A DNA stretch of 38,954 nucleotides from Shewanella surugensis (GCF_023284005.1 NZ_JAKIKS010000047.1:1-38954), one strand, 5' to 3'; counted from the first letter of the stretch, positions 26,739-35,878 are shown. Numbers and translations: made by a program. The notes: generated from the letters alone by a model not told the origin.

Positions 26739-27590
26739 ATTGGAAGTCATAAGATCACGCTTTGAACACATTTTTTAATGTCAATTTTAGTGATTAGTGG
26801 GAATGACTCTGAGCTCGGATAGAGGTGGTTTTTATCTTCATTGTCGATAATTAATGCCAATCAATTTTCGTTTATTCATTTTTTATTCAACTTTCATATA
26901 TCATTTTGTCATAAATAAACGGTTCTTAAAAACTGAAAAGACAGTGGGGTTAACCGTACTCCATCGCTCGATTAGTGTTCTTTATCGTAAAAGGTAGATG
27001 ATTAATTACGCAGTGAGTTTGTTGGTTTTAGCCATTTCATCTTATTTTATGCGGGTTATTTTTTCACTGAGAGTCTTGTTACTTTTTAACTTCAAACTGT
27101 TAACTTTTTGTTTTGTAACAAAGGAGGAAAATTTATATTAGTGTATGAACACCCGCTGTTTTTCCTATTTATTAGGGTTTGTTTTTTATCCTGAATGACG
27201 GGCAATCGTTGAGTTTGTGTCCTTTATAGGTTGTGGTGTGAAACCCGCTTATTGTGTTTTTTATGTTAACAAGAAATTGGTATGTCGAAGAAGGAACTGC
27301 CAAATAAATTACTTTTCATTTCATATTTGTTCAAATTACCCCCTTGCGCACGATTTCTATGCTCTAACTTGGCTTTTTACTAGTTTTCTCCCCGCTCAAA
27401 TGTTGACACAGGTTAACAGTTTGTGGAATGATGCGTGACAGTCTACATCCTATCTTATATAGGAATTGAGAAAATAATAATTAACAATCATAATAGAAAT
27501 ACAGGCTTAGATACAGGAGTCAAATACAATAAAAATGCCTGTTATCGTTAAGTTAACAAATTTTTCATCACTTTAAATTGGTTGGGAACT
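26739..27590. other. long intergenic region upstream of the TonB2 operon
   Basis: About 850 bases without a convincing gene. A strong AGGAGG (27122-27127) is followed only by 17-codon frames (GTG 27141 or ATG 27145). GTGACA (27435-27440), 17 bases, then TATAGG (27458-27463) is a plausible promoter for the operon. An AT-rich stretch at 27469-27502 only weakly resembles a Fur box (about 11 of 19). The length suggests a long leader or several regulator sites. Confidence 0.4.
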
Positions 27591-28373
27591 ATGTCCAAGG
27601 TAAGCAATAAAACAACAATCGCTAAGGCGCTTATAGGCGCATTAGCCTTAGCCGGTAGCCCACTCGTGATGGCCGACCCTCTTTCAAATGTCCAAAATGC
27701 TGACAGCAAAATTCATGCTGCTTCAGCGACGTCTCAAAAGAAAGTTGATAAGTATTTTGATCAAGCTCAAGATATGGTCTTTGAGTATGGTTCAGTCGCC
27801 GATGAGCGCGAGTCTACTAAAGCCTATAATGATTATTTAGCGGGTTTGGTCGCGGATCAAGAAGCGACCATGAAATCCATTCAAGATGATATCAATGGGA
27901 TTGATACTTTACGTCAAGGTGTTGTACCACTCATGTTTAAAATGGTGGATACACTGGATCAGTTCGTTCAACTTGATCTGCCATTCAACACAGAGACACG
28001 TACCGAGCGTGTTGCTAACTTAAAAAGCTTATTAAATAGCGCCGAAGTGACGTTGGCTGAAAAATATCGCCTCATTCTTGATGCTTATAGCATTGAGCGT
28101 GAATACGGTAACTTTGTGGCAGTGGATACCGGTAAATTAAACCTTGATGGGAAAGACATGCTGGTTGATTTCTTCCGTTTAGGCCGTGTTGCCTTATATG
28201 CGCAAAGTTTAGATCAAAAATCGGCATGGATGTATAACGCTGAAACGAAGGGTTGGGAAACGCTGGATGACAGCTACTTACGCGATATCACCAAGGGTAT
28301 CCGTATTGCACGTAAACAAGGTGCACCCGATCTCTTTGCGTTACCCATTCCAGCTGCGGAGGCTGCACAATAA
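27591..28373 (+). CDS. DUF3450 periplasmic protein, first gene of the TonB2 operon
   Basis: The 260-residue protein from ATG 27591 has a signal peptide ending near SPLVMA, then a long helical region (about 30-130) with coiled-coil character (KVDKYFDQAQDMVFEYGSVA, DQEATMKSIQDDINGIDTLR). The conserved DUF3450 C-terminal half follows (EREYGNFVAVDTGKL, MLVDFFRLGRVALYAQSLDQ, WMYNAETKGWETL). DUF3450 genes regularly precede ttpC-exbB-exbD-tonB in Shewanella and Vibrio. A role in coupling the motor to the periplasm is inferred. Its stop overlaps the next start by one base. Confidence 0.88.
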   Translation: MSKVSNKTTIAKALIGALALAGSPLVMADPLSNVQNADSKIHAASATSQKKVDKYFDQAQDMVFEYGSVADERESTKAYNDYLAGLVADQEATMKSIQDDINGIDTLRQGVVPLMFKMVDTLDQFVQLDLPFNTETRTERVANLKSLLNSAEVTLAEKYRLILDAYSIEREYGNFVAVDTGKLNLDGKDMLVDFFRLGRVALYAQSLDQKSAWMYNAETKGWETLDDSYLRDITKGIRIARKQGAPDLFALPIPAAEAAQ

Positions 28374-29728
28374 TGAAGAAGTTAATCAAAACAGCAATCC
28401 TTGCTTCTACTCTGTCGCTAATGTCAGGCATGGCCAGTGCAGCTGATGCACCTAAGTCCATTGACCAACTTTTAAAGCAAGTACAGTCAGAACGCGCCAC
28501 CGATGCGAGAGTGAATAAGAAGCGTGAGCAAGAGTTTAGAAATGAGCGTGGTGATAAAGCGGCGTTATTAAAGCGTGAGAAACAAGCGTTAGCAGCTGAA
28601 AAGCAACGTGGTAAAGATCTCAATCAAGCGTTTTTAGATAACGAGCGTAAAATTGCCCAGTTAGAAGAAGACTTAAAAACGGCTCAAGGTGATTTAGGTG
28701 AAATGTTTGGTGTCGTTAAAGGCGATGCAGGCGATTTTGCTGGAAAACTTGCAGCTTCTAATATCAGCGCGCAGTACCCTGGTCGTAATACTTTTATTGA
28801 AGAGTTAGCCGCACGTAAGCAGCTGCCTAAAATTGAAGAGTTACACAAGTTCTGGGAAGCGCAGTTATTTGAAATGGCTGAGTCGGGTAAAGTCGTGACC
28901 TTTGATGGTTCTGTTACCGACATCGATGGCAGTGTTCAAAACACGAAAATTACCCGTGTAGGGACGTTTAACCTGTTAGCGAACAATGAATATGTTGTTT
29001 ACAACTCAGACTTAAACCTGATTCAGGAGTTATCTCAGCAACCTGACGGTTATCAAGTTAGCCCTATCAAGAAGTTTGAAGCGACAACCTCGGGTTACGC
29101 CAAGCTGTATATTGATCCAGTTCGTGGTGTACTGTTGAATATTTTCACTCAAAAAGCGACCATCGAAGAGCGTATTGAAGCCGGTGGAACCATTGGTTAC
29201 ATCATTATTGCACTGCTTATCTTAGGTGCCTTAATTTCAATTGAGCGTTTAGTCACTTTAGGCGTAGTAGGCGCGAAAGTGAAGAGTCAGCGTAAGAACC
29301 TAGACAAACCGGGTAACAATGCATTGGGTCGTGTGCTTAAGGTTTATGATGACAACAAAGATGTTGATGTTGAAACATTAGAACTTAAGCTTGATGAAGC
29401 CATCTTAAAAGAAACACCGGCACTTGAAGCGCGTATTTCAATCATTAAAGTCCTTGCTGCTATTGCTCCGATGATGGGTCTATTAGGGACTGTAACCGGT
29501 ATGATTGCGACGTTCCAAAGTATCCAGTTATTTGGTACAGGTGATCCAAAACTGATGGCTGGCGGTATTTCTATGGCGCTGATGACAACGGTTCAAGGTC
29601 TTGTCGCGGCGTTACCATTGATGTTAATGCATGCGGTTGTTGTTGCACGTAGTAAAACAATCGTACAGGTACTTGAAGAGCAAAGTGCAGGTATTATTGC
29701 TTCGCACGCTGAGAAGAGGAACGCCTAA
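28373..29728 (+). CDS. TonB2-system ExbB-like protein with periplasmic extension (TtpC-like)
   Basis: The 451-residue protein has a Sec signal peptide (LSLMSGMASA), a periplasmic coiled-coil region rich in Lys/Glu (about residues 30-110), and a further soluble domain. The MotA/TolQ/ExbB proton-channel domain lies in the C-terminal third: IIIALLILGALISIERLVTL, then ISIIKVLAAIAPMMGLLGTV, TGMIATFQSIQLF and GGISMALMTTVQGLVAALPL. This is the TtpC architecture, known in Vibrio to be essential for TonB2-dependent iron-siderophore uptake. It overlaps both neighbours by one base (TAATG at each junction), implying tight translational coupling. Confidence 0.93.
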   Translation: MKKLIKTAILASTLSLMSGMASAADAPKSIDQLLKQVQSERATDARVNKKREQEFRNERGDKAALLKREKQALAAEKQRGKDLNQAFLDNERKIAQLEEDLKTAQGDLGEMFGVVKGDAGDFAGKLAASNISAQYPGRNTFIEELAARKQLPKIEELHKFWEAQLFEMAESGKVVTFDGSVTDIDGSVQNTKITRVGTFNLLANNEYVVYNSDLNLIQELSQQPDGYQVSPIKKFEATTSGYAKLYIDPVRGVLLNIFTQKATIEERIEAGGTIGYIIIALLILGALISIERLVTLGVVGAKVKSQRKNLDKPGNNALGRVLKVYDDNKDVDVETLELKLDEAILKETPALEARISIIKVLAAIAPMMGLLGTVTGMIATFQSIQLFGTGDPKLMAGGISMALMTTVQGLVAALPLMLMHAVVVARSKTIVQVLEEQSAGIIASHAEKRNA

Positions 29729-30255
29729 TGATGTTATACCTGATGGACTTATGGGATTCCGTCAGGGGCTTCATGGCCTCCGGAGGCGACGTCCTCTGGC
29801 TTGTAGCGGCTGTGCTGTTCGCTATGTGGGTATTAATGCTTGAGCGATACTGGTATCTAAAATGGGTATCGCCAAAACAACATCAAGCTATCATTCACAC
29901 ATGGGACGAAAGAGAGGATTCTACCTCTTGGTATGCACACCGGATCCGTGAAGCTTGGATATCCCAAGCGAAGCAAGATTTGACGGCTCGCATGCTGATC
30001 ATAAAAACCTTAGTCGCCATCTGTCCTATGATAGGGCTACTTGGGACCGTAACCGGTATGATTTCAGTATTCGAGGTGATGGCAGTTCATGGGACGAGTA
30101 ATGCTCGTATGATGGCAGCTGGTATTTCAATGGCAACCATGCCAACAATGGCAGGTATGGTCGCCGCATTATCAGGGGTATTTTTCAGTACTCGTCTGGA
30201 TGCGCAAATGAAAATCAGTATCGAAAAGCTAAAAGACAGCATGCCGCACCACTAG
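29728..30255 (+). CDS. exbB: biopolymer transport protein ExbB (TonB2 system)
   Basis: The 175-residue MotA/TolQ/ExbB family inner-membrane protein has three transmembrane helices. The N-terminal helix covers VLWLVAAVLFAMWVLMLERY, and the core is ARMLIIKTLVAICPMIGLLG, TVTGMISVFEVMAVHG and GISMATMPTMAGMVAALSGV. With ExbD it forms the proton-driven motor. It is the second ExbB-type protein in this operon, as expected for TonB2 clusters. It starts inside the stop codon of the TtpC-like gene; a second ATG follows immediately at 29731. Confidence 0.95.
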   Translation: MMLYLMDLWDSVRGFMASGGDVLWLVAAVLFAMWVLMLERYWYLKWVSPKQHQAIIHTWDEREDSTSWYAHRIREAWISQAKQDLTARMLIIKTLVAICPMIGLLGTVTGMISVFEVMAVHGTSNARMMAAGISMATMPTMAGMVAALSGVFFSTRLDAQMKISIEKLKDSMPHH

Positions 30256-30268
30256 AGAGAGATTGAAC

Positions 30269-30673
30269 ATGGCACGTAAAAAGCATTCCAGCGTGGAAGA
30301 GGAAGCGCAAATTGATATGACACCGATGTTAGACATCGTGTTTATCATGTTGATCTTCTTTATTGTAACAACATCGTTTGTGAAACCATCAGGTCTAGAT
30401 TATAACAAGCCTGAAGCGTCTCAAGCGACCAAGAAACCCTCGGCTAACATTTTTATTGGCGTCAGTAAGACCGGCGTCATTATGATGGAAAACCGTCAAG
30501 TGGATATCGAGCGTGTAACGGCAAATGTGGAACGCATGTTAGCCGAATCACCCGAAGCCGCAGTGCTTATTCAAGCGGATAAAGAGGCCAAACATGGCTT
30601 AGTCATCAAAGTCTTGGATAACGTTAAAAAAGCGGGTATCGATAAAATCTCGGTTTCAGCGGGGAAAGATTAA
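30269..30673 (+). CDS. exbD: biopolymer transport protein ExbD (TonB2 system)
   Basis: The 134-residue protein has one transmembrane helix. The conserved proton-pathway aspartate lies in IDMTPMLDIVFIMLIFFIVT, and a periplasmic domain follows (VLIQADKEAKHGLVIKVLDN). ATG 30269 is taken as start, with GAGAGAG upstream; an in-frame TTG at 30263 is less likely. It lies between exbB and tonB with a single base before tonB. Confidence 0.95.
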   Translation: MARKKHSSVEEEAQIDMTPMLDIVFIMLIFFIVTTSFVKPSGLDYNKPEASQATKKPSANIFIGVSKTGVIMMENRQVDIERVTANVERMLAESPEAAVLIQADKEAKHGLVIKVLDNVKKAGIDKISVSAGKD

Positions 30674-30674
30674 T

Positions 30675-31295
30675 ATGCTAAGAGTAATAGTATCATTGAT
30701 AGTTGGTGGTGCTGTGACTTTTGCTCTATTCGTTTTTATGGCCTTTTTGGTAGGTGGCGGTCCAACCCGTCACGCTGCCTCAACAGAATCGCCAGTGATC
30801 GAAATCACCATGAGCAAAGATGATGCCACAGCGACGAAGAAGCCTAGGGTAAAACCTAAGCCGCCTACGCCACCCGAGCAGCCGCCTAAGCCCGATGTGA
30901 CACCACCTGATAGTTCAACTGATATTGATACCAATATTTCGTTTAATATGAATGGTGTCAATGCAGATATTACTGACTCAGGTTTCAAAATGGGCAGTAT
31001 GATGACTCGGGATGGCGATGCAACACCGATTGTTCGTATTGAACCTCAATACCCGATTGCTGCCGCTCGTGATGGGAAAGAAGGTTGGGTACAGCTGAGC
31101 TTTACCATTAACGAAATTGGTGGTGTGGAAGATGTTAAAGTCATTAAAGCTGATCCTAAACGTGTCTTTGATAAAGAAGCTCGTAAAGCACTGCGTAAAT
31201 GGAAGTACAAGCCTAAAATTGTTGATGGTAAAGCCATTAAACAATCAGGGCTGACAGTACAACTTGACTTTAAACTGGATAAAGGAGGTCAATAA
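30675..31295 (+). CDS. tonB: energy transducer TonB (TonB2 type)
   Basis: The 206-residue protein has an N-terminal anchor helix and a proline/lysine-rich spacer (KPRVKPKPPTPPEQPPKPDV). The C-terminal TonB domain includes PIVRIEPQYPIAAARDGKEG, WVQLSFTINEIGGVEDVKVI and ALRKWKYKP. The YP motif and the WKY motif that contact TonB boxes of outer-membrane receptors are present. It carries motor force to TonB-dependent receptors; none is encoded in this window. The short spacer is typical of TonB2. Its stop overlaps the start of the TPR gene. Confidence 0.95.
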   Translation: MLRVIVSLIVGGAVTFALFVFMAFLVGGGPTRHAASTESPVIEITMSKDDATATKKPRVKPKPPTPPEQPPKPDVTPPDSSTDIDTNISFNMNGVNADITDSGFKMGSMMTRDGDATPIVRIEPQYPIAAARDGKEGWVQLSFTINEIGGVEDVKVIKADPKRVFDKEARKALRKWKYKPKIVDGKAIKQSGLTVQLDFKLDKGGQ

Positions 31296-32545
31296 TGATG
31301 CGTAATATGAATTCAATCGCTGCTGCACTTGTTCTTTCTTTCGCCAGTGGTAGTGCTTTTATTGGCAGTGCTTATGCTGCCGATAAGTGTCCTATCGAAA
31401 AGCGTCAATCTAAAGCCGTTGGGCAAAGTGTCGCTAAAAAAGTACAGAAGTCGTTTGCGGCATACACTGAAGGTCATTTAGATGAGGCAATCAACATTTT
31501 GTTGGAAGCCAATGCTAAAAAGACCTTTGATAAAGCGTATGTTGCAAGGATGCTGGGTAACTTTTATGCTGAAAAATCTCAAATGGGTAAGGCGCTTAAG
31601 TATCTAAAAGAAGCGGTTGATGCCAATGTATTAGGCGGTGTTGATCACGCGGGTACATTACGCTTATATGCTGATTTGTTATTGCAAGAGAAAAAGTTTA
31701 AACAAGCTATTCCTTATTATTATGAATGGATGACTTTTACTTGTAAGCAAGATGCGCAAATTTATCGCCGCATTGGTATTGCCTATTCTGAAGAAAAAAA
31801 CTGGAATAAAGTCCTTGAAGTTGTTGATAAAGGGATAGCACTCAGTGAGAAGCCTGATAAAGGGCTTTATCAGATGAAATTGACCGCTTACTTTAACAAA
31901 AAGCAGTATAAAAATTCCGTTAAAGTACTTGAAGTCATGGTGCCTTTGTTCCAAGACGACAAACGTCTTTGGGTACAACTCGCCCAGTTTTATTTGATGA
32001 CTGAAGATTATACTAAATCACTGGCGACTTATGATTTGGCTTATAAGAATGGCTTTTTGGAAACGGCTGGCAATGTGACCCGTTTAACGCAATTGTTGGC
32101 GCAAAAAGGCTCGCCTTACCGCGCCGCTAACGTGTTCGAAAAAGGCATTAAATCTGGCTTGATTGAAACCAATGAGAAAAACTTAGGGACACTTGCCGGT
32201 TTTTATCATAATGCGAAAGAGCTAAAAGAAGCAGCCAGTTATTACGGCAAAGCAGCCGCGATTGATAATGATGGCGAACTTTATTTAAAGCAAGGTCGAA
32301 TTTTGTCGCTTGATGGTAAGTATAAACCTGCAGTTTCTGCCTTGAAAAAAGCAATATCTGCTGGTATTAAAAATCCGGGTAAAGCGCAATTTGAACTGGC
32401 TTTGGCTTATTTGAGCTTGAAGGATTACAAACAAGCTTATAAGCGTGCTCAGTTAGCGGCTAATGATAAGAAAACGAAACGCAGTGCGACCAGTTATCTT
32501 TCTTATATTGAAGAAAAAGCACGAATACATAATGTGAGTCTGTAA
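31295..32545 (+). CDS. tetratricopeptide-repeat protein of the TonB2 operon
   Basis: The 416-residue secreted protein has a signal peptide ending AYAADKC and a series of TPR-like helical pairs: LDEAINILLEANAKKTFDKA, MGKALKYLKEAVDANVLGGV, KFKQAIPYYYEW, YTKSLATYDLAYKNGFLETA, LKEAASYYGKAAAID and YKPAVSALKKAISAGIK. TPR proteins close TonB2/TtpC operons in Shewanella and Vibrio. A periplasmic scaffold role is inferred. An ideal AAAGGAGGTC (31281-31290) lies inside the end of tonB. The start may be either of two adjacent ATGs (31295, 31298). Confidence 0.9.
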   Translation: MMRNMNSIAAALVLSFASGSAFIGSAYAADKCPIEKRQSKAVGQSVAKKVQKSFAAYTEGHLDEAINILLEANAKKTFDKAYVARMLGNFYAEKSQMGKALKYLKEAVDANVLGGVDHAGTLRLYADLLLQEKKFKQAIPYYYEWMTFTCKQDAQIYRRIGIAYSEEKNWNKVLEVVDKGIALSEKPDKGLYQMKLTAYFNKKQYKNSVKVLEVMVPLFQDDKRLWVQLAQFYLMTEDYTKSLATYDLAYKNGFLETAGNVTRLTQLLAQKGSPYRAANVFEKGIKSGLIETNEKNLGTLAGFYHNAKELKEAASYYGKAAAIDNDGELYLKQGRILSLDGKYKPAVSALKKAISAGIKNPGKAQFELALAYLSLKDYKQAYKRAQLAANDKKTKRSATSYLSYIEEKARIHNVSL

Positions 32546-32567
32546 TCGACTGATTCTATATGTTGTT

Positions 32568-32592
32568 AAAAGCCCCATCATGGGGCTTTTTT
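32568..32592 (+). terminator. terminator of the TonB2 operon
   Basis: AAAAGCCCCA (32568-32577) pairs with TGGGGCTTTT (32581-32590) around TCA, with following T-run. The A-rich left arm could also serve the convergent gene. Confidence 0.92.
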
Positions 32593-32616
32593 ATTGGCTA
32601 AATAACAGCAAGGTTG

Positions 32617-33120
32617 TTATAGCTGGGTGATCACCGTTACCTTATTGGTAGAACAATTAATCTCATTACTGACTTGCTCTATTTTTTCAAATAGGGATTC
32701 AATGCGAAGGGTATTGTTTGGCTTACAGATACACGCAGCCAAGGAAAAATCAATATGCGTTGAGTGCTGTTGACTAAATTCATGATTAAAATCCATGATG
32801 GTATTTTCAATGCGATTAATGATCACTTGGGTGACGGCGGGTGTGACTGAGAAAACTGCAATAGCAAAACGATGAGGATCAAGTCGTCCGAATAAATCGC
32901 TGTTTCTGAGTGTTGATTGAACATGACTTATTAACGATTTCAACAAATAAGGTTGTGTTACTGTTTCATGAATGTTCGGGCAGAGATACAATAACATCAG
33001 TCCTTGGTTTTCTTTAATATGGCGTTTCCATTCATGATGGAAGGACTCCATAAAATAGGTGTGATTATAAATTCCTGTTTCAGGATCGCGTACATCGGAT
33101 TGATGAAAATCATAAATCAT
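32617..33120 (-). CDS. stand-alone degenerate GGDEF-domain protein
   Basis: The 167-residue protein consists of one GGDEF-like domain. The opening DPETGIYNHTYFMESFHHEW matches the DxxTGLxNRRxF motif. RNSDLFGRLDPHRFAIAVF aligns with the usual RxxDxxxRxGGDEFAI, so the GGDEF signature is replaced by Asp-Pro-His-Arg-Phe. The metal-binding Asp of the MxDID strand is replaced in YLCPN. It therefore cannot be an active diguanylate cyclase and may be a GTP or c-di-GMP sensor or protein-interaction domain. I chose ATG 33120 because GGAG lies six bases upstream; an in-frame ATG at 33132 adds four residues. Confidence 0.72.
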   Translation of the reverse strand: MIYDFHQSDVRDPETGIYNHTYFMESFHHEWKRHIKENQGLMLLYLCPNIHETVTQPYLLKSLISHVQSTLRNSDLFGRLDPHRFAIAVFSVTPAVTQVIINRIENTIMDFNHEFSQQHSTHIDFSLAACICKPNNTLRIESLFEKIEQVSNEINCSTNKVTVITQL

Positions 33121-33192
33121 AATCAACTCCATTGACTGCCTTCCTTTAAGTATAGGAAATAAATAGCGGTCTATTGATAAGGTAGAATAATA

Positions 33193-35019
33193 ATGAAAAA
33201 AGCAGTATTAGCAATATGGATCGGATTGGCTTTAGGCGTCAGTGGTTGCTCTCAAAATGAACCCAAAGAAGCAACGTCAACAGTTGATACACAAGTGACG
33301 AAGAGTGATGCTCAAGAGCAAGTCTATTTGACATTAGTCGATGATTATTTTAAGGATTTCTTACGCCTTGATCCTTTAGAAGCGACTTTTTCTGGCATTA
33401 ATGATTATAATCATAAGTTTACCAATAAATTAACCGAAGACTATTTAGAGCGGCGTCATGGGTTAAACAGTCAATATTTAGCCAAGTTGAAAAAAATTGA
33501 TCGTCAAGCATTATCACCTGCACTGCAGCTGAGTTACGATGTTTTTATGTATGATCGTAATATGGCATTGGCAAATGAAGCTTTTCCTCAATACTTCATG
33601 CCTATGGATCAATTTTCAAGTGATATCATTACCATGGTGCAACTGGGCAGTGGCGATAGTGCGCAGCCTTTTTATACCGTCGGCGATTATGAGAACTGGC
33701 TGGCAAGAGTCAAAGAGTTTATTCAGTGGTTGGGTGATGCGCAAGCGCGTATGAATGAAGGTATTGAGAGCCAAGTGGTGTTACCCAGAGTGTTAGTGGA
33801 GCGAATGATCCCACAATTACAAGCTCAACTCGTTGAAGATGTGACAAAGAGTGTGTTTTATCAGCCCATTACTCAGTTTCCTAATGATTTTTCAGAAACG
33901 GATCAGCAAGCGCTCACGACACAATACCGCGCGTTAATATTGGATGAGCTCATTCCAGCGTTATCCGGCTTTAAAACCTATTTAGAAACCCGATATTTGC
34001 CTGCAGCGCGCGGCAGTGATGGTTGGTGGGGATTGCCGAACGGTAAACTCTGGTATCAGCAGCTAGCGAATAAACACACCACAACGACGATGCCTGTTGA
34101 TGACATTCATCAAATGGGTTTAACGGAAGTTGCGCGTATTCGCTCTGAAATGGACAAAGTGCGTGAGCAAGTGGGATTTAAAGGCGATTTGTCCGCTTTT
34201 TTCGGTGAATTATCATCTAATCCTCAGTATTTCTTTAAAAATAAAGAGGCCCTTATTCATGCTTATATGCAGCTCAAAGATAAAATAAATGCCAAGCTGC
34301 CAGAATATTTTGATGTGATGCCTAAGGCTGACTATGTTGTTAAACCAGTGGAAAGTTTTAGAGAGCAATCTGCTGCGGGTGCTTCTTATGAAGCCCCTGC
34401 GGTAGATGGTTCACGTCCGGGGGTGTTTTATATTAATACTTATAACCTCAAGGCGCAGCCTAAATGGGGCACAACAACCTTGTCGCTTCATGAAGCAGCG
34501 CCGGGACATCATTTCCAAATTGCGATTAAACAAGAGCTCACTGGGGTGCCTGAATTTCAGCGCTTTGGGAGTTATAATGCTTTTGAAGAAGGTTGGGCGC
34601 TTTATGCTGAGTACCTAGGGGTTGAAATGGGACTCTTTAGCGATCCTTATCAGTATTTCGGTAAGCTTGCAGATGAAATGCTCAGAGCGATGCGTTTAGT
34701 GGTCGATACGGGATTACACGCTAAAGGTTGGAGCCGTGAGCAAGCGATCCAATATATGAAAGACAATTCACCGATGGCTGAGTCTGATATTATTGCTGAG
34801 GTTGAGCGTTATATGGCCATTCCGGGTCAGGCCTTATCCTATAAAGTGGGCCAGTTGAAAATTTTAGCCTTAAGAGAAGAAACGCAGGCGGCATTGGGTG
34901 AACAATTTGACCTTCGAGCGTTTCATGATCAAGTGTTGACTTCAGGTGCTTTACCGATGGAAGTGTTAACCTTGAAAATTCAAAATTGGACAGCTTCTCA
35001 GTTAAAAAAGCAGAAATAA
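33193..35019 (+). CDS. DUF885 family lipoprotein, probable zinc metallopeptidase
   Basis: The 608-residue protein starts with a lipoprotein signal (MKKAVLAIWIGLALGVSGCS, Cys at residue 19). The DUF885 catalytic signature is present: TTTLSLHEAAPGHHFQIAIK, with HExxxGHH-type zinc ligands, and FGSYNAFEEGWALYAEYLG supplying the downstream glutamate. The N-terminal YFKDFLRLDPLEATFSGIND is also typical. Family members are peptidase-like proteins of the cell envelope; the substrate is unknown. AGGTAG lies upstream of the ATG. It is divergent from the degenerate GGDEF gene. Confidence 0.92.
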   Translation: MKKAVLAIWIGLALGVSGCSQNEPKEATSTVDTQVTKSDAQEQVYLTLVDDYFKDFLRLDPLEATFSGINDYNHKFTNKLTEDYLERRHGLNSQYLAKLKKIDRQALSPALQLSYDVFMYDRNMALANEAFPQYFMPMDQFSSDIITMVQLGSGDSAQPFYTVGDYENWLARVKEFIQWLGDAQARMNEGIESQVVLPRVLVERMIPQLQAQLVEDVTKSVFYQPITQFPNDFSETDQQALTTQYRALILDELIPALSGFKTYLETRYLPAARGSDGWWGLPNGKLWYQQLANKHTTTTMPVDDIHQMGLTEVARIRSEMDKVREQVGFKGDLSAFFGELSSNPQYFFKNKEALIHAYMQLKDKINAKLPEYFDVMPKADYVVKPVESFREQSAAGASYEAPAVDGSRPGVFYINTYNLKAQPKWGTTTLSLHEAAPGHHFQIAIKQELTGVPEFQRFGSYNAFEEGWALYAEYLGVEMGLFSDPYQYFGKLADEMLRAMRLVVDTGLHAKGWSREQAIQYMKDNSPMAESDIIAEVERYMAIPGQALSYKVGQLKILALREETQAALGEQFDLRAFHDQVLTSGALPMEVLTLKIQNWTASQLKKQK

Positions 35020-35088
35020 GCTCGATTAATGGGTTGTGAGGGGGGGGGCGACATGGATTATTACATATTTTAGTGGGTATTTTTAAGC

Positions 35089-35127
35089 AAAAAAGCGATA
35101 GTGCTTTTTAAAGTCGCTTTTTATTTT
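35089..35127 (+). terminator. hairpin terminator after the DUF885 gene
   Basis: AAAAAGCGA (35090-35098) pairs with TCGCTTTTT (35114-35122) around a 15-base loop, followed by a T-rich run. A nine-G homopolymer lies at 35040-35048 before it. Confidence 0.65.
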
Positions 35128-35201
35128 TATACTGTCAGAGTTTGTTGATGCCGATGTGTTGATTAAATCATCGGTTTACATTTATTTTTTGGAGTAACAT
35201 T

Positions 35202-35480
35202 ATGGTACAAGCCACAGCAAGACACCTTTTAGTAAGCACTGAAGATAAGTGTGCAGAGTTAAAGCAAGAGATTCTGGATGGTGCTGATTTTGGTGAAGTT
35301 GCTAAGGCAAACTCTTCATGCCCATCATCATCACAAGGTGGAGATTTAGGTTCATTTGGGCCTGGGATGATGGTAAAAGAGTTTGATGAGGTTGTATTCA
35401 ATGCACCATTGAATGAAGTGCAAGGTCCGGTTAAGACTCAGTTTGGTTATCACTTGCTTGAAGTAACGAGTCGCAGTTAA
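35202..35480 (+). CDS. ppiC: parvulin-type peptidyl-prolyl cis-trans isomerase C
   Basis: The 92-residue single-domain parvulin has no signal peptide and is probably cytosolic. Diagnostic motifs are ATARHLLVSTEDKCAELKQE, GADFGEVAKANSSCPSSSQG, GDLGSFGPGMMVKEFDEVVF and VKTQFGYHLLEV. Length matches E. coli PpiC (93). GGAG lies 11 bases before the ATG. It appears monocistronic. Confidence 0.97.
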   Translation: MVQATARHLLVSTEDKCAELKQEILDGADFGEVAKANSSCPSSSQGGDLGSFGPGMMVKEFDEVVFNAPLNEVQGPVKTQFGYHLLEVTSRS

Positions 35481-35878
35481 TGAGGTGCCCAAATCGATTG
35501 TCGGTATCGGATACTGCTATGGTGTGTTTACCGGTGATTTGGGCATAAGGTAAAAATGAGCATGAGTTCGCTTTTGCTCATTTTTATTCGCTTTCTTTTA
35601 CTTCTTTTTACTGTTTTTTGATCCAGATCCATTTTTCCTGCTTATCATTCTTTTGATATCTTACTCTTCCTCTATACGCTGGGAAAGAAACCATTACATC
35701 TCTTTTCGCCACGTCAATGGACTTGGGGGAGCGGTCTATGCTATTTAAACGTCATCCTCATTCTTTAAAAAAAGGGCTTTAAACGGCCTCATTTGAGAGT
35801 TTCTTAAGCGTGCTTCTTCTGGTTATTGGGGGATAGGTATATAATATCGAGTAATGTGTCAATAAAAGGCGAGTCAGT
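35481..35878. other. intergenic region between ppiC and the S4 gene
   Basis: GCCCAAATC (about 35487-35495) is complementary to GATTTGGGC (about 35536-35544). A hairpin AAAAATGAGC (35552-35561) with GCTCATTTTT (35576-35585) then forms a probable terminator. The remaining ~290 bases hold no gene I can support; a 14-codon frame after GGGGAG near 35740 is too short to judge. Confidence 0.5.

Noticed and set aside
27217..27438. 73-codon plus-strand frame upstream of the TonB2 operon
   Set aside because: Cys/Phe/Tyr-rich translation of AT-rich intergenic DNA, no ribosome-binding site.
27469..27502. Fur box upstream of the TonB2 operon
   Set aside because: The best alignment matches only about 11 of 19 consensus bases, expected in AT-rich DNA.
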